From an uncultured Shimia sp. (GTDB lineage: Bacteria > Pseudomonadota > Alphaproteobacteria > Rhodobacterales > Rhodobacteraceae): a stretch of DNA of 64,000 bases. The notes under the pieces were generated by a model, which did no database searches, had not been told where the DNA came from, and saw only the letters and a list, made by a program, of their open reading frames with translations. Positions 35,097 to 44,287 of this stretch are shown here, in pieces (the first letter of the stretch is position 1; each line of letters begins with the position of its first letter). The stretch is from the NCBI RefSeq assembly GCF_947493595.1, contig NZ_CANLRL010000002.1, positions 372,001 through 436,000 on the forward strand, given 5' to 3'. Position numbers and translations under genes: made by a program.

Positions 35097-35969
35097 TTAC
35101 TGATCCTGCCCTGAATTTGGGCTCAGCAACTGGATTTGCCCCAACACGTTGGGATCGACGGCGTCGGCGCCTGAGCGGTCAACATCTGCCTCTGTGGCTG
35201 TGGTTGCGATAAAGGCTTCCACCGCGCGTCGCTGTGCGTCATTTTCGATCTCCGAGCGAGCATCTTCAAACGATGGTGCGAGAGATTTGCGAGCGTCATT
35301 CAGAAGGATCAGGTGCCAGCCAAATTGTGTTTGCACGGGTTGAGAAATTTCTCCTACTGCAAGGCCCATCACAGATTCCTCAAACGGCTTAACCATTTGC
35401 CCGGTGCCAAACCACCCTAGACTACCGCCTGACGCACCGGACGGGCCGGTGGATTTGGCCATTGCTGTTTCGGCGAAATCGGCGCCGTCGGTTAGCTCCT
35501 TGCGGATCGCCTGCGCTTCTTCCTCTGTCGCAACGAGAATGTGGCTCGCGTTGTATTCGTCTTCTCCAACAAAACCTTGGTATTTGTCATCATAAGCAGC
35601 GCGCAATTCGTCTTCGCTCAATTCGTTTTGCAACACAAAGGCTTCGAGTGCCTCAGCGGCTAGCAGCGTGCGACGTTCGTTGCTCAAAGCGATCTCGACC
35701 CGTTGGGGTATGGCATCGCCCAAACTTTGCGCCAGCGCAGTTTGTTGTACCAGTTGGTCTAGGATACTGCCAAATAGCACGTCACTTGGAATTGATTGAT
35801 ATTGCTCAGGCAAACCTGCGCGGACCGAGATCATTTCGCCAAGCGTGATGACTTCTCCGTTTACAGATGCCACGACGGTGTCAAGCGATGGCGTTTCCTG
35901 AGCAACGGCAGGCAAAGCGCCACAGAATGCGATCACGCCGGCATGCAAGAAGTTGAGGTGTTTTGACAT
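35097..35969 (-). CDS. Periplasmic peptidyl-prolyl isomerase (parvulin/PrsA-like)
   Basis: A 290-aa foldase with a signal peptide (LHAGVIAFCGALPAVA/QE). An N-terminal chaperone-like part (VVASVNGEVITLGEMISVRA) precedes a parvulin domain: YNASHILVATEEEAQAIRKE, GGSLGWFGTGQMVKPFEESV and TQFGWHLILLND. It helps fold exported proteins in the periplasm. ATG 35969 with AAGGAC upstream is used. It is divergent from secA, a functionally related arrangement: secretion motor on one side, periplasmic foldase on the other. Confidence 0.92.
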   Translation of the reverse strand: MSKHLNFLHAGVIAFCGALPAVAQETPSLDTVVASVNGEVITLGEMISVRAGLPEQYQSIPSDVLFGSILDQLVQQTALAQSLGDAIPQRVEIALSNERRTLLAAEALEAFVLQNELSEDELRAAYDDKYQGFVGEDEYNASHILVATEEEAQAIRKELTDGADFAETAMAKSTGPSGASGGSLGWFGTGQMVKPFEESVMGLAVGEISQPVQTQFGWHLILLNDARKSLAPSFEDARSEIENDAQRRAVEAFIATTATEADVDRSGADAVDPNVLGQIQLLSPNSGQDQ

Positions 35970-36139
35970 CGTTTTGTCCTTGGCTTGTGCCGCGCGGGTT
36001 GGCGGCGTTGACACTGTTCCTGACGCCCCTTACATCGCTTTATGGTCAAGGCAAACAGGCTGTTTCCCCGTTTCTAGGAGCACAGAGCCGGGACAGCAAG
36101 AAGTAGCCACGCAACAAGCGTCAACGAAGGACAAGTTAT

Positions 36140-38851
36140 ATGCTCGGTTTCGGAAAAATCGCCAAAAAAGTTTTTGGCACGCCTAATGATCGTAAGGTCA
36201 AGGCGACACGTCCGATCGTTGAAAAGATCAATGCGTTGGAAGCTGAGTTCGAGAAGCTGACCGACGAAGGCATCAAGGACAAAACCAAAGAGTTGTCCGA
36301 TCGTGCAAAAGGTGGTGAGCTCCTGGATACTCTTTTGCCGGAAGCCTTTGCCAACTGTCGCGAAGCCGCCAAGCGAGCATTGGGGCTACGGGCTTTTGAT
36401 GTTCAGTTGATGGGGGGCATTTTTCTCCATCAGGGCAATATCTCAGAGATGAAGACTGGCGAGGGTAAAACCCTTGTGGCAACTTTCCCAGCGTATCTGA
36501 ACGCCTTGACCGGCAAGGGCGTTCATGTTGTGACCGTGAACGACTACCTGGCCAAGCGTGACGCTGAGTGGATGAGCAATGTATTTGGCGCTTTGGGCAT
36601 GACCACCGGTGTTGTGTATCCTCAGCAGCCAGAGGACGAAAAGCGCGCGGCTTACGCCTGCGACGTGACTTATGCTACCAACAACGAATTGGGCTTTGAC
36701 TACTTGCGCGACAACATGAAAGGCGAGTTGGCCGACATGTCGCAGCGTAAACATCACTACGCAATTGTGGATGAGGTCGACAGCATTCTGATCGATGAAG
36801 CCCGGACACCTCTGATTATCTCCGGGCCGTCTCAGGACCGCTCGGACATGTACAACGCGATTGACAAGCTGATCCCGGAATTGCGGGATGATCACTATAC
36901 GCTTGACGAAAAATCCAAGAACGTGACCTTCACTGACGATGGCAACGAATTCCTCGAAGAACATCTTCACGCACGCGGTTTGCTGCCGGAAGGTCAGAGC
37001 CTTTATGACCCGGAGAGCACGTCCATCGTGCATCACGTGAACCAGGGTCTGCGCGCTCATAAGCTTTTTATCAAAGACAAAGACTATATTGTTCGAGACG
37101 GACAAGTTGTTCTGATTGATGAGTTTACGGGCCGTATGATGGCTGGTCGTCGTCTGTCCGAAGGTCTGCATCAGGCAATTGAAGCCAAAGAGGCGTGTGA
37201 CATTCAGCCTGAAAACGTGACGCTGGCGCAGGTGACTTTCCAAAACTACTTCCGTCTTTACGACAAACTTGGTGGCATGACCGGTACGGCGGCCACTGAA
37301 GCAGAAGAGTTCCAAGAGATTTATGGTTTGGGTGTCGTTGAGGTTCCAACCAACCGTGGTGTGGCGCGCTTGGATGAAGATGACGCCGTGTACCGAACTG
37401 CGCGTGAGAAGTTTGATGCAATTGTTGATACGATCAAAGTGGCCAACGAAAAGGGCCAGCCGATCCTTGTCGGTACGACTTCAATTGAAAAATCCGAGTT
37501 CCTGTCGGGCATGCTTGAAAAAGCGGGTGTTAAACACAGCGTTTTGAACGCACGGCAGCACGAGCAGGAGGCACAGATTGTTGCGGATGCCGGTAAGTTG
37601 GGCGCCGTAACCATTGCTACCAACATGGCTGGCCGTGGGACTGACATTAAACTTGGTGGCAACGTCGAATTCAAAGTGTTGGAAGCCATCGCCGCCAACC
37701 CCGATGGCGACCACGAGAAAATTCGTGCGGAGATTGAGGCGGCGCATGAAGACGATGAGCAAGCTGTCAAAGATGCTGGTGGCCTGTTTGTCTTGGCAAC
37801 CGAACGCCATGAAAGCCGCCGAATCGACAACCAACTTCGCGGCCGTTCTGGTCGTCAGGGCGATCCTGGCCGGTCTTCCTTCTTCCTGAGCTTGGAAGAT
37901 GACCTGATGCGGATTTTCGGCTCTGATCGTCTGGATAAAGTTCTGTCTTCTCTTGGTATGAAAGAAGGCGAAGCAATTGTGCACCCGTGGGTGAACAAAT
38001 CACTTGAGCGTGCTCAGGCCAAAGTTGAAGGTCGAAACTTTGATATTCGCAAGCAGCTATTGAAGTTTGACGACGTGATGAATGACCAGCGTAAAGTGGT
38101 CTTCTCTCAGCGCCGTGAGATTATGGAAGCAGCGGATCTGTCTGAGATTGTTCAGGATATGCGCCACGAAGTGATTGACGACTTGGTTGAACAACACTTG
38201 CCACCCAAGACTTACGCGGATCAGTGGGATACCGAAGGTCTGTACGCAGCTTCTATTGAACATCTTGGTGTGGATGTGCCTGTAATTGAATGGGCGGCAG
38301 AAGAAGGTGTGGATGATGATAGCATTCGCGAACGCCTGGAGGACGCCGCAGACGAGATGATGGCGGCTAAAGCGACCAACTTTGGTCCGGAAGCTATGCG
38401 CATGGTTGAAAAGCAAATCCTGCTGCAAACCATCGACACAAAGTGGCGCGAGCACCTTTTGACACTGGAACACCTGCGTTCGGTGGTGGGGTTCCGTGGC
38501 TATGCACAGCGTGATCCACTGAACGAATACAAAAACGAAGCGTTCCAACTGTTTGAAAGCATGTTGGACAGTTTGCGCGAAGACGTGACAACAACTTTGT
38601 CTCGGGTGCGCCCAATCTCCGAGGAAGAGCAGCAACAGTTGCAGCAGGAAATGGTGATGCGCCAGCAAGCCCTAATCGCGCAAGCACAGGCGGGTTCCGC
38701 GCCGGCGCAACCGTCTTCAGAGCCAAATGGAGAGGCGTTGGCGGGGTTTGATGAGAGCGATCCATCGACCTGGGGTAATCCTGGTAGAAATGCCGACTGT
38801 CCATGTGGCTCTGGTAAAAAGTTTAAGCATTGCCACGGACGCTTGGCCTAA
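36140..38851 (+). CDS. secA: Preprotein translocase ATPase SecA
   Basis: The motor of Sec protein export. It is 903 aa. Nucleotide-binding fold 1 has Walker [13 protein letters not shown] (about residue 105) and DEAD-type [15 protein letters not shown]. The second fold includes [16 protein letters not shown] and [18 protein letters not shown]. The C-terminal tail holds a zinc-binding SEC-C motif, [17 protein letters not shown], which binds SecB and phospholipid. Complete, with no sign of damage. A terminator follows. Confidence 0.98.
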   Translation: MLGFGKIAKKVFGTPNDRKVKATRPIVEKINALEAEFEKLTDEGIKDKTKELSDRAKGGELLDTLLPEAFANCREAAKRALGLRAFDVQLMGGIFLHQGNISEMKTGEGKTLVATFPAYLNALTGKGVHVVTVNDYLAKRDAEWMSNVFGALGMTTGVVYPQQPEDEKRAAYACDVTYATNNELGFDYLRDNMKGELADMSQRKHHYAIVDEVDSILIDEARTPLIISGPSQDRSDMYNAIDKLIPELRDDHYTLDEKSKNVTFTDDGNEFLEEHLHARGLLPEGQSLYDPESTSIVHHVNQGLRAHKLFIKDKDYIVRDGQVVLIDEFTGRMMAGRRLSEGLHQAIEAKEACDIQPENVTLAQVTFQNYFRLYDKLGGMTGTAATEAEEFQEIYGLGVVEVPTNRGVARLDEDDAVYRTAREKFDAIVDTIKVANEKGQPILVGTTSIEKSEFLSGMLEKAGVKHSVLNARQHEQEAQIVADAGKLGAVTIATNMAGRGTDIKLGGNVEFKVLEAIAANPDGDHEKIRAEIEAAHEDDEQAVKDAGGLFVLATERHESRRIDNQLRGRSGRQGDPGRSSFFLSLEDDLMRIFGSDRLDKVLSSLGMKEGEAIVHPWVNKSLERAQAKVEGRNFDIRKQLLKFDDVMNDQRKVVFSQRREIMEAADLSEIVQDMRHEVIDDLVEQHLPPKTYADQWDTEGLYAASIEHLGVDVPVIEWAAEEGVDDDSIRERLEDAADEMMAAKATNFGPEAMRMVEKQILLQTIDTKWREHLLTLEHLRSVVGFRGYAQRDPLNEYKNEAFQLFESMLDSLREDVTTTLSRVRPISEEEQQQLQQEMVMRQQALIAQAQAGSAPAQPSSEPNGEALAGFDESDPSTWGNPGRNADCPCGSGKKFKHCHGRLA

Positions 38852-38880
38852 TCAGCGCCAAAATCCGACAGACAAAGATC

Positions 38881-38909
38881 AAAAGGGTGCCTTATGGGCG
38901 CCCTTTTTC
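38881..38909 (+). terminator. Intrinsic terminator of secA
   Basis: AAAGGGTGCC / GGCGCCCTTT stem (one G-T pair) with TTAT loop region and five T residues, about 30 bp after the secA stop. Confidence 0.85.
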
Positions 38910-38954
38910 TTTGTGAAATTGCCCCGGAAGCAGGATCCAGACACGGGAGCAATC

Positions 38955-39959
38955 ATGCCCACCTTTAAACATGTCTATCGACGGTATGCGATGTCCTTTG
39001 CCACTGTGGCGGTGGCAATGTGCATTGGTTTTGCAATGCAGACGTCCGAAGCTGCCATTTTGGCTACCGATGAGAATGCTCAGGGTCATTTTGAAAGGGC
39101 CCCTGGTCCAGTTCCTCACAACTTTGTAGGTCCGCAGAGGATTGACCGTATGGCATTGCCATCGCTGCCAAATGACTACGGGCACGGCGTGGCGCTTTTG
39201 CAGGAGCCAGTGTTGATCGCTGTTGCGGATGATATTCCCGTCGCCATTTTGCCAACAGAAGAGACCGCACCTCGTTTGGGGTGTGGGCTTGCCATGTCTG
39301 CCGAGCCTGCGGCAGGAGCGCTTATCGATTTGCGGCTCTCGGCGCCGTGCCATGCCAATGAAGTGGTTATGTTCAAGCACGCGAATTTGATTTTTCACAT
39401 GCTGATGCCAGATGAAGGTGCGATGGCGGTTTTGATCCCCGCACTAGAAGAAGAGGCAAATGTGAGTGTGGCTTTTGCAAACGGCGATACTGCTCAAACG
39501 AAAACGGTTGTGGATAGTCTTTCTTTTTACGACCGGGTGGTGATTGCTTGGGGTGGCCACAAAGGCGCGGAACTTCACGCACGGGAGTTTGGGGCGCAAT
39601 ACGGAGAGGCTGGTCATGTGTGGCGAGAGCAACCGCGTGATGTTGGCTCTCTGGCTGGTGGCAAGGGGGGCTTTTTGGTTTCGCTCGGAAATTCGGAGCT
39701 GCCAGTTTCCGGCCAGGCTGAAATATATACGTTTCCAACAGGCCTCTCGACCCAAGTTGGTGATGTTAAGGTTAGCGTTGAAGCTGAAGTGACCAAAAAC
39801 AATTGCGGTAAACGTCTAATAGCTCAAAGCTGGACCTTGCGGCAGGGACGCGTAGAGGGGCAGCATGATCTAGAGTTACAAATGCCGGACTGCTCGGCAA
39901 TTGGCGAATTTCTGGTGTTGAAAAACCTCGTCGAAGACCTGACAATTGCGCAAAATTAA
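38955..39959 (+). CDS. Exported protein of unknown function
   Basis: A 334-aa protein starting at ATG 38955 after GGGAG. Residues 12-34 form a signal sequence (MSFATVAVAMCIGFAMQTSEA/A). No known domain is recognised. Five cysteines or fewer are present; LGCGLAMSAEPAAGALIDLR, APCHANEVVMFKHANLIFHM and SLSFYDRVVIAWGGHKGAEL suggest a mixed alpha/beta or beta-rich extracytoplasmic protein. It lies 21 bp before the PstS-OmpA chimera, so both are probably cotranscribed and act together outside the inner membrane. Confidence 0.75.
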   Translation: MPTFKHVYRRYAMSFATVAVAMCIGFAMQTSEAAILATDENAQGHFERAPGPVPHNFVGPQRIDRMALPSLPNDYGHGVALLQEPVLIAVADDIPVAILPTEETAPRLGCGLAMSAEPAAGALIDLRLSAPCHANEVVMFKHANLIFHMLMPDEGAMAVLIPALEEEANVSVAFANGDTAQTKTVVDSLSFYDRVVIAWGGHKGAELHAREFGAQYGEAGHVWREQPRDVGSLAGGKGGFLVSLGNSELPVSGQAEIYTFPTGLSTQVGDVKVSVEAEVTKNNCGKRLIAQSWTLRQGRVEGQHDLELQMPDCSAIGEFLVLKNLVEDLTIAQN

Positions 39960-39980
39960 GCTGGCGGTCAGGACATCATC

Positions 39981-41540
39981 ATGATGCAGTTTCGTGCGGC
40001 GGTTTGCGCCGCACTTTTTGTTTTGGTTGGAGTGTCCTCTGGCCATGCACAGGACGTGTTTTTGAAATCGCACGATGGCGAAGTCGAAATCTCAGGGACG
40101 TTGCTTGGGTTTGACGGCGAGTTTTATCGTGTCGAAACCATCTATGGCGAGCTAACTGTTGACGGCTCCGGTGTGTGGTGTGAGGGGCCAGGATGTCCCA
40201 ATCTTATCAACTATGTAGCCGAAGTTTCGATCTCTGGATCTTCGACCATGGCGGAAGTGCTGATGCCGGCATTGCTGGAGGCTTTTGCCTTGAGTGAAGG
40301 CTATCTGGTGACACGCGAGAGTGAGTCTGTGCACCGTTTCACATACCACCTGAGTGAACCGGAGACGAAGCAACGGCTGGCGACTTTTGATTTTCATGCC
40401 AGCAATGCAGATGAGGGGTTTGCGGATCTTTTGGCCGATGAAGCGGACATTGCGATGTCTTTGCGTGAGATTCGACCAAGAGAGGCTCAGCTGGGATATG
40501 AGGCTGGCTTGGGTGATATGGGGGATGCGAACCGCAGCCGGGTGTTGGCCTTGGATGGTATGGTGCCAGTGGTGTCTGCGGGGAACCCCGTTTCCTCGGT
40601 GTCCCTTAATCAGTTGGCTTATGTTTTTGCAGGAAAAATTTCGAACTGGAGCGAATTGGGTGGGCCAGACGCACCGATTACGTTGCACTTGATGGCGCCG
40701 CAATCTGGTTTCGCGCAGGCTGCCGAGGATCAGTTGATGAAGCCCACGAAAATGCCCCTGGCCGAAGCGGTTGTGCGTCACGAGCGGAACTTAGCGATGG
40801 TGAGTGCTGTTGAGCGCGATCCGTTTGCGATTGGCATTGCGTCTTATGCAGAGACGGGTAATGCCAAACACCTGACGTTGACTGGCCAATGCGGCTACTC
40901 TTTGGCAGCGTCGCAGCGGACGATCAAAACCGAGGACTATCCCCTTAACGCCCCGATGTTTCTATATTTTCCGGCGCGGCGGCTTCCCAAGCTGGCGCGG
41001 GACTTCCTGACCTACACGCGGAGTCCTTCGGCGCAGCTTGTCATTCGGCGCGCGGGGTTTGTCGATCAGACGGCGGAAGAGATTTCGATAAATCACCAAG
41101 GAGATCGGTTTGCCAACGCGATTGCGTCTTCTGGCAAAGAGGTGTCGCTGGAGGCGATCCAGGGGATGGTGGGCACTCTGTCTGGCATGAAACGGCTGTC
41201 GACTTCTTTCCGGTTTCAAACCGGATCCACCAAGCTGGACGCACAGTCACGTTCAAACGTGCAGCAACTGGCGCGGGCACTGGAAGCGGGGATGTATGAT
41301 GCGAGAAGCCTTTATTTTGTTGGGTTTTCGGACGGTGAGGGGCCTGCAACAGGGAACCTGCAAATTGCCGAAAAACGCGCCAAGGTGGTGAAGGAGGCTG
41401 TGCTGTCGGCGGCGGAAACCGCGAACCCGGAGCGGATTGATTTGCAGGTGCATGCGTTTGGCGAGGCGATGCCGATGGCGTGTGATGACAGCGCCTGGGG
41501 GCGGCAGGTGAACCGGCGGGTGGAGGTGTGGGTCAAGTGA
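39981..41540 (+). CDS. Chimera of PstS-like phosphate-binding domain and OmpA C-terminal domain
   Basis: A 519-aa exported protein. Residues 1-24 are a signal peptide (LFVLVGVSSGHA/QD), followed by a short segment (VEISGTLLGFDGEFYRVETI). Residues about 75-370 form a PstS-type type-II binding fold: VSISGSSTMAEVLMPALLEA, ADIAMSLREIRPREAQ, LNQLAYVFAGKISNWSELGG. The last 120 residues are an OmpA-like peptidoglycan-binding domain (FQTGSTKLDAQSRSNVQQLA ... RVEVWVK). It would tie a ligand-binding module to the cell wall. It is not next to pst transport genes. Ends 1 bp from the convergent radC stop. Confidence 0.87.
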   Translation: MMQFRAAVCAALFVLVGVSSGHAQDVFLKSHDGEVEISGTLLGFDGEFYRVETIYGELTVDGSGVWCEGPGCPNLINYVAEVSISGSSTMAEVLMPALLEAFALSEGYLVTRESESVHRFTYHLSEPETKQRLATFDFHASNADEGFADLLADEADIAMSLREIRPREAQLGYEAGLGDMGDANRSRVLALDGMVPVVSAGNPVSSVSLNQLAYVFAGKISNWSELGGPDAPITLHLMAPQSGFAQAAEDQLMKPTKMPLAEAVVRHERNLAMVSAVERDPFAIGIASYAETGNAKHLTLTGQCGYSLAASQRTIKTEDYPLNAPMFLYFPARRLPKLARDFLTYTRSPSAQLVIRRAGFVDQTAEEISINHQGDRFANAIASSGKEVSLEAIQGMVGTLSGMKRLSTSFRFQTGSTKLDAQSRSNVQQLARALEAGMYDARSLYFVGFSDGEGPATGNLQIAEKRAKVVKEAVLSAAETANPERIDLQVHAFGEAMPMACDDSAWGRQVNRRVEVWVK

Positions 41541-41541
41541 C

Positions 41542-42303
41542 CTACAACAAACCCTGGCTGCGAAAGCTGAGTTCCTGAGATTTTCCAATGATAATATGGT
41601 CATGCAGGGTCAGACATAGGGCCTGGCAGGCCAGGTTGATCTGCTGAGTCATGGTGATGTCGGCCTCTGATGGCGTTGGGTCACCGGATGGGTGATTGTG
41701 CACCAAAATCAAGGCACTGGCGTTGAGTTCCAGAGCGCGTTTGGCGACTTCGCGAGGATATACAGGCACGTGATTCACGGTGCCCTGGGCCTGAGCTTCA
41801 TCCGCAATCAACGTGTTTTTTGTGTCCAAAAACAACACTCTAAACTGTTCCGTGTCGCGATGTGCCATGGTGGTGTGGCAATAGTCCAGCAAGGCCTGCC
41901 AATCCGAAAGCACCCGACGGTGCATAACGCGGGTACGGGCGAGGCGGTGGGCAGCGGCTTCAACCACTTTTAATTCACAGATCACCGCGTCGCCGACCCC
42001 TTTGACCTCAGCCAATCGTGCTGTAGGAGCGCTCACGACGCCGTTGAAATCTCCAAACATTTCAAGAAGTTCGTGCGCCAGAGGTTTCACATCCTGTCGG
42101 GGGATGGCGCGGAAGAGAAGCAATTCCAGTAGCTCATAATCCGGCAAGGCTTGCGCCCCGCCAGAAAGAAAACGGCTGCGCAGACGCTTGCGGTGATCGG
42201 CGACATAAGAGGGCAATTTGCCGGATGGCAGTGGCAAAATGGGAGCTTCATCCGCTTCAAAAAGCGGGAGCGGCCTTTCGACAAAGTCACGTGCCTTGGA
42301 CAT
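41542..42303 (-). CDS. radC: RadC family JAB/MPN-type protein
   Basis: A 253-aa protein. The N-terminal helix-hairpin-helix part (LPDYELLELLLFRAIPRQDV, LAEVKGVGDAVICELKVVEA) precedes a JAB1/MPN-like metal-binding domain with HNHPSGDPTPSEADITMT. RadC was once linked to DNA repair; its enzymatic role is not settled. In Rhodobacter capsulatus I recall radC among genes used to take up gene-transfer-agent DNA. The upstream leader contains copy B of the dispersed repeat, reading toward this gene, ending 65 bp before its start. Confidence 0.9.
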   Translation of the reverse strand: MSKARDFVERPLPLFEADEAPILPLPSGKLPSYVADHRKRLRSRFLSGGAQALPDYELLELLLFRAIPRQDVKPLAHELLEMFGDFNGVVSAPTARLAEVKGVGDAVICELKVVEAAAHRLARTRVMHRRVLSDWQALLDYCHTTMAHRDTEQFRVLFLDTKNTLIADEAQAQGTVNHVPVYPREVAKRALELNASALILVHNHPSGDPTPSEADITMTQQINLACQALCLTLHDHIIIGKSQELSFRSQGLL

Positions 42304-42360
42304 GTCTTAACACTGTCCTAACAAGGTAAATCAAAGGTTAATCTCAGTCGCAATTAGGGG

Positions 42361-42409
42361 CTTTGGCACGTCGGTATCACGTCGGTATCGCGACTGTTTT
42401 GCGGAGGTG
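42361..42409 (-). repeat. 49-bp dispersed repeat with two tandem 11-bp units, copy B
   Basis: On the minus strand, units CGATACCGACG (42380-42390) and TGATACCGACG (42369-42379) abut. The block matches 14416-14464 in reverse complement at 45 of 49 positions, including the flank CACCTCCGCAAAACAGTC and the end TGCCAAAG. The outer GGCAC and GTGCC form an inverted pair in this copy. It reads toward radC. Confidence 0.75.
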
Positions 42410-42431
42410 CCAATTTCGTTAACCTTTGCAG

Positions 42432-42449
42432 CCACAAACGCGGTTGTGG
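42432..42449. promoter_or_regulatory. 18-bp inverted repeat, candidate operator of the solute-binding gene
   Basis: CCACAA-A-CGCG-G-TTGTGG: 8 of 9 base pairs across the dyad match. It lies 57 bp upstream of the solute-binding gene start. A direct repeat TGTGATTGTG (42450-42459 and 42464-42473) follows at once. Confidence 0.4.
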
Positions 42450-42505
42450 TGTGATTGTGAACCTGTGATTGTGCTCCCAACAAAAATGAATGTTTGGCAG
42501 GATAG

Positions 42506-43348
42506 ATGATGAAACGATTTTTGATGCCCCTACTGGCCGGTGTGTTGCTGGCCGGTGCCGCGCAGGCGCAGACCATCGACCGGATCAAAGAAACCGGAAC
42601 TTTGAAATTTGGCTACCGGTTGGACGCGGCACCGCTGTCGTTTCAGACCGAAGACGGCAGCCCTGCTGGCTACACGCCGATGGTCTGTGCAGAGCTGGCG
42701 CAGGGTATCCTGACCGCCCTCCAAATTCCCAACCTTGATGTTGAGTTTGTGCCGGTGGGCATGCAGGACCAGTTTGAGAAAGTGGCCGCTGGAGAAATTG
42801 ACCTGTTGTGTGGCGCGTCGTCCATCACGCTGGGCCGCCGTGCGATTGTGGATTTTTCGATCCCGACCTTTGCCGATGGCACCACGGTGATGTTGCCAGC
42901 CACTGGATCAGAAAATTTTGCCGATCTGGCGGGAAAGAAACTTGGGGTGCGCCGCGAGAGCACTACGGAGACCGCGCTGAACAATACGTTGGCCTCAACC
43001 GCAACCTTTGCCGAGGTGGTGCGGTTTAACGACCACGCCGCGGCCATGACCGCGATGGAAAACGGCGAGATCGATGCGTATTTTGGCGATCAGTCCATTC
43101 TGGCAACCTTGTGGCTCAACAGTCCGAAGCGCGACGCTATCAAGGTGAGCAACAATCTTCTGACGGTGGAGAAGCACGGGCTGGCGATGGCGCGCGGCGA
43201 TACGGACTTCCGCCTTTTGATCGACCGGCTGCTGTCGGCCATGTATGCGGTTGGCGCGATGCAGGGGATTTTCCAGCAAACGCTGCCAGGTGTGCAACCG
43301 GGGGATATTCACATCGCGGTATTCACAATGGCGCCGATTGTTGAGTGA
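42506..43348 (+). CDS. Amino-acid-type ABC solute-binding protein (SBP family 3)
   Basis: A 280-aa periplasmic protein with a signal peptide (MPLLAGVLLAGAAQA/QT). The family 3 fold is shown by IDRIKETGTLKFGYRLDAAP, DLLCGASSITLGRRAIVDFS and DLAGKKLGVRRESTTE. It should bind an amino acid or similar small solute. Ribosome site CAGGATAG is 6 bp before the ATG. No membrane or ATPase subunit is adjacent, so it is an orphan or acts as a sensor subunit. A hairpin without a U-tract follows the gene. Confidence 0.88.
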   Translation: MMKRFLMPLLAGVLLAGAAQAQTIDRIKETGTLKFGYRLDAAPLSFQTEDGSPAGYTPMVCAELAQGILTALQIPNLDVEFVPVGMQDQFEKVAAGEIDLLCGASSITLGRRAIVDFSIPTFADGTTVMLPATGSENFADLAGKKLGVRRESTTETALNNTLASTATFAEVVRFNDHAAAMTAMENGEIDAYFGDQSILATLWLNSPKRDAIKVSNNLLTVEKHGLAMARGDTDFRLLIDRLLSAMYAVGAMQGIFQQTLPGVQPGDIHIAVFTMAPIVE

Positions 43349-43363
43349 TTGATCGAACTCTCT

Positions 43364-43396
43364 GTGCCGCCCGTTCACTTGATTGATGGGCGGTAC
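43364..43396 (+). terminator. Stem-loop after the solute-binding gene, no clear U-tract
   Basis: GTGCCGCCC / GGGCGGTAC 9-bp stem (one G-T pair) with a 15-nt loop, 15 bp after the stop codon. The absence of a T run makes it a weak or Rho-assisted terminator at best. Confidence 0.4.
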
Positions 43397-43467
43397 ACGA
43401 ACGTTAGGTTGGTGCTGGGGGCTGGTTGAAGCGGCCCCTTTGTTCCCGGGTTTGAGTGGGTTTTGGT

Positions 43468-44143
43468 ATGAAGTGGCCAGTTGTTTTTGTTGTCGGATCT
43501 TGCGTCATTTTTTTTTGCGTGTTGGTTTGCCTACCGCATCGCCTATCCCAGTTTTGAGTGGAGCCGCCGTTTGACTTTGGTGGTGGAAACACCGCAGGGC
43601 GACAGGCAAGGCAGTTCGGTAGTGTGGATACGGCACTGGTTCTACCCCCAGATACTGCCCGACGCGGGACACCAAGACCGGAAGTGGGGTGGAGAAGCGG
43701 CGGTTGTCGATCTTGGGGAAGGCAAATTTCTCTTTGCGTTGCCGATAAATGGCGATCCGATCTACGGCGCTTTTGGAGACTTACTGTCGCAAAAAACGAC
43801 TGGCGGAAAAGAGTATTACCGCGTGATTGAAGGCTTGGTCGGGCTTGAAGCCAGGCAGGTACCATTGGGAGATTTGCCAACGCTGGTGACGTTTACTGAC
43901 GTCAACGATCCAACCAGTATTGCGCTTGTAGACCCGCATGACATCGCAAAGTCCTTCGGAGATGGCTACACGCTGAAGAGTGCATTCGTGGAAGTGACAA
44001 GAGATCCGGTCACCAGCGGCCAGGTCGGGCAGGTTCTGGATTGGATGGATGGCTACTCAAATTGGATGCCTGTCCAAGGGCTAGACGGGCGCACGAAAAA
44101 CCTAAGCAGCCGATACTTCATTAGAAAGCCAGATTATAATTGA
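43468..44143 (+). pseudogene. Membrane-anchored hypothetical protein, frame broken at a T9 run
   Basis: ATG 43468 opens MKWPVVFVVGSCVIFF, a good membrane anchor, with GAGTGG upstream. A run of nine T residues (43508-43516) then shifts the frame, and the ATG frame stops after 29 codons. With eight T residues the reading would continue into ACWFAYRIAYPSFEWSRRLT and on to the stop at 44143, giving about 225 aa. The body (LTLVVETPQGDRQGSSVVW) resembles roseobacter proteins with a single N-terminal helix and YPS-x-RLTL segment. Possible causes are a sequencing error, a true frameshift, or slippage that restores the frame. A TTG start at 43481 in the second frame is the only intact alternative. Confidence 0.6.
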
Positions 44144-44233
44144 AGCTCGCTCAGAGCTGTAGCAGGGCCGTTTTGGATAGGAAGAAGTGAGTCTTCTTGT
44201 GACAAAGCGACCAACATAGAAGATGCGACAAAC

Positions 44234-44260
44234 AAAAAGAGCGCCTCGCTTGAGGCGCTC
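44234..44260 (-). terminator. Intrinsic terminator of dnaJ
   Basis: GAGCGCCTC / GAGGCGCTC perfect 9-bp stem (44239-44247 with 44252-44260), GCTT loop, followed on the minus strand by TTTTTG. About 27 bp after the dnaJ stop. Confidence 0.88.
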
Positions 44261-44287
44261 GATTTTGTTTTAGAGGTAATGGGCAAT

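Noticed and set aside
1259-42409. Insertion sequence or transposon as source of the dispersed repeats
   Set aside because: No transposase gene, terminal inverted repeats or target duplications flank any of the three copies.
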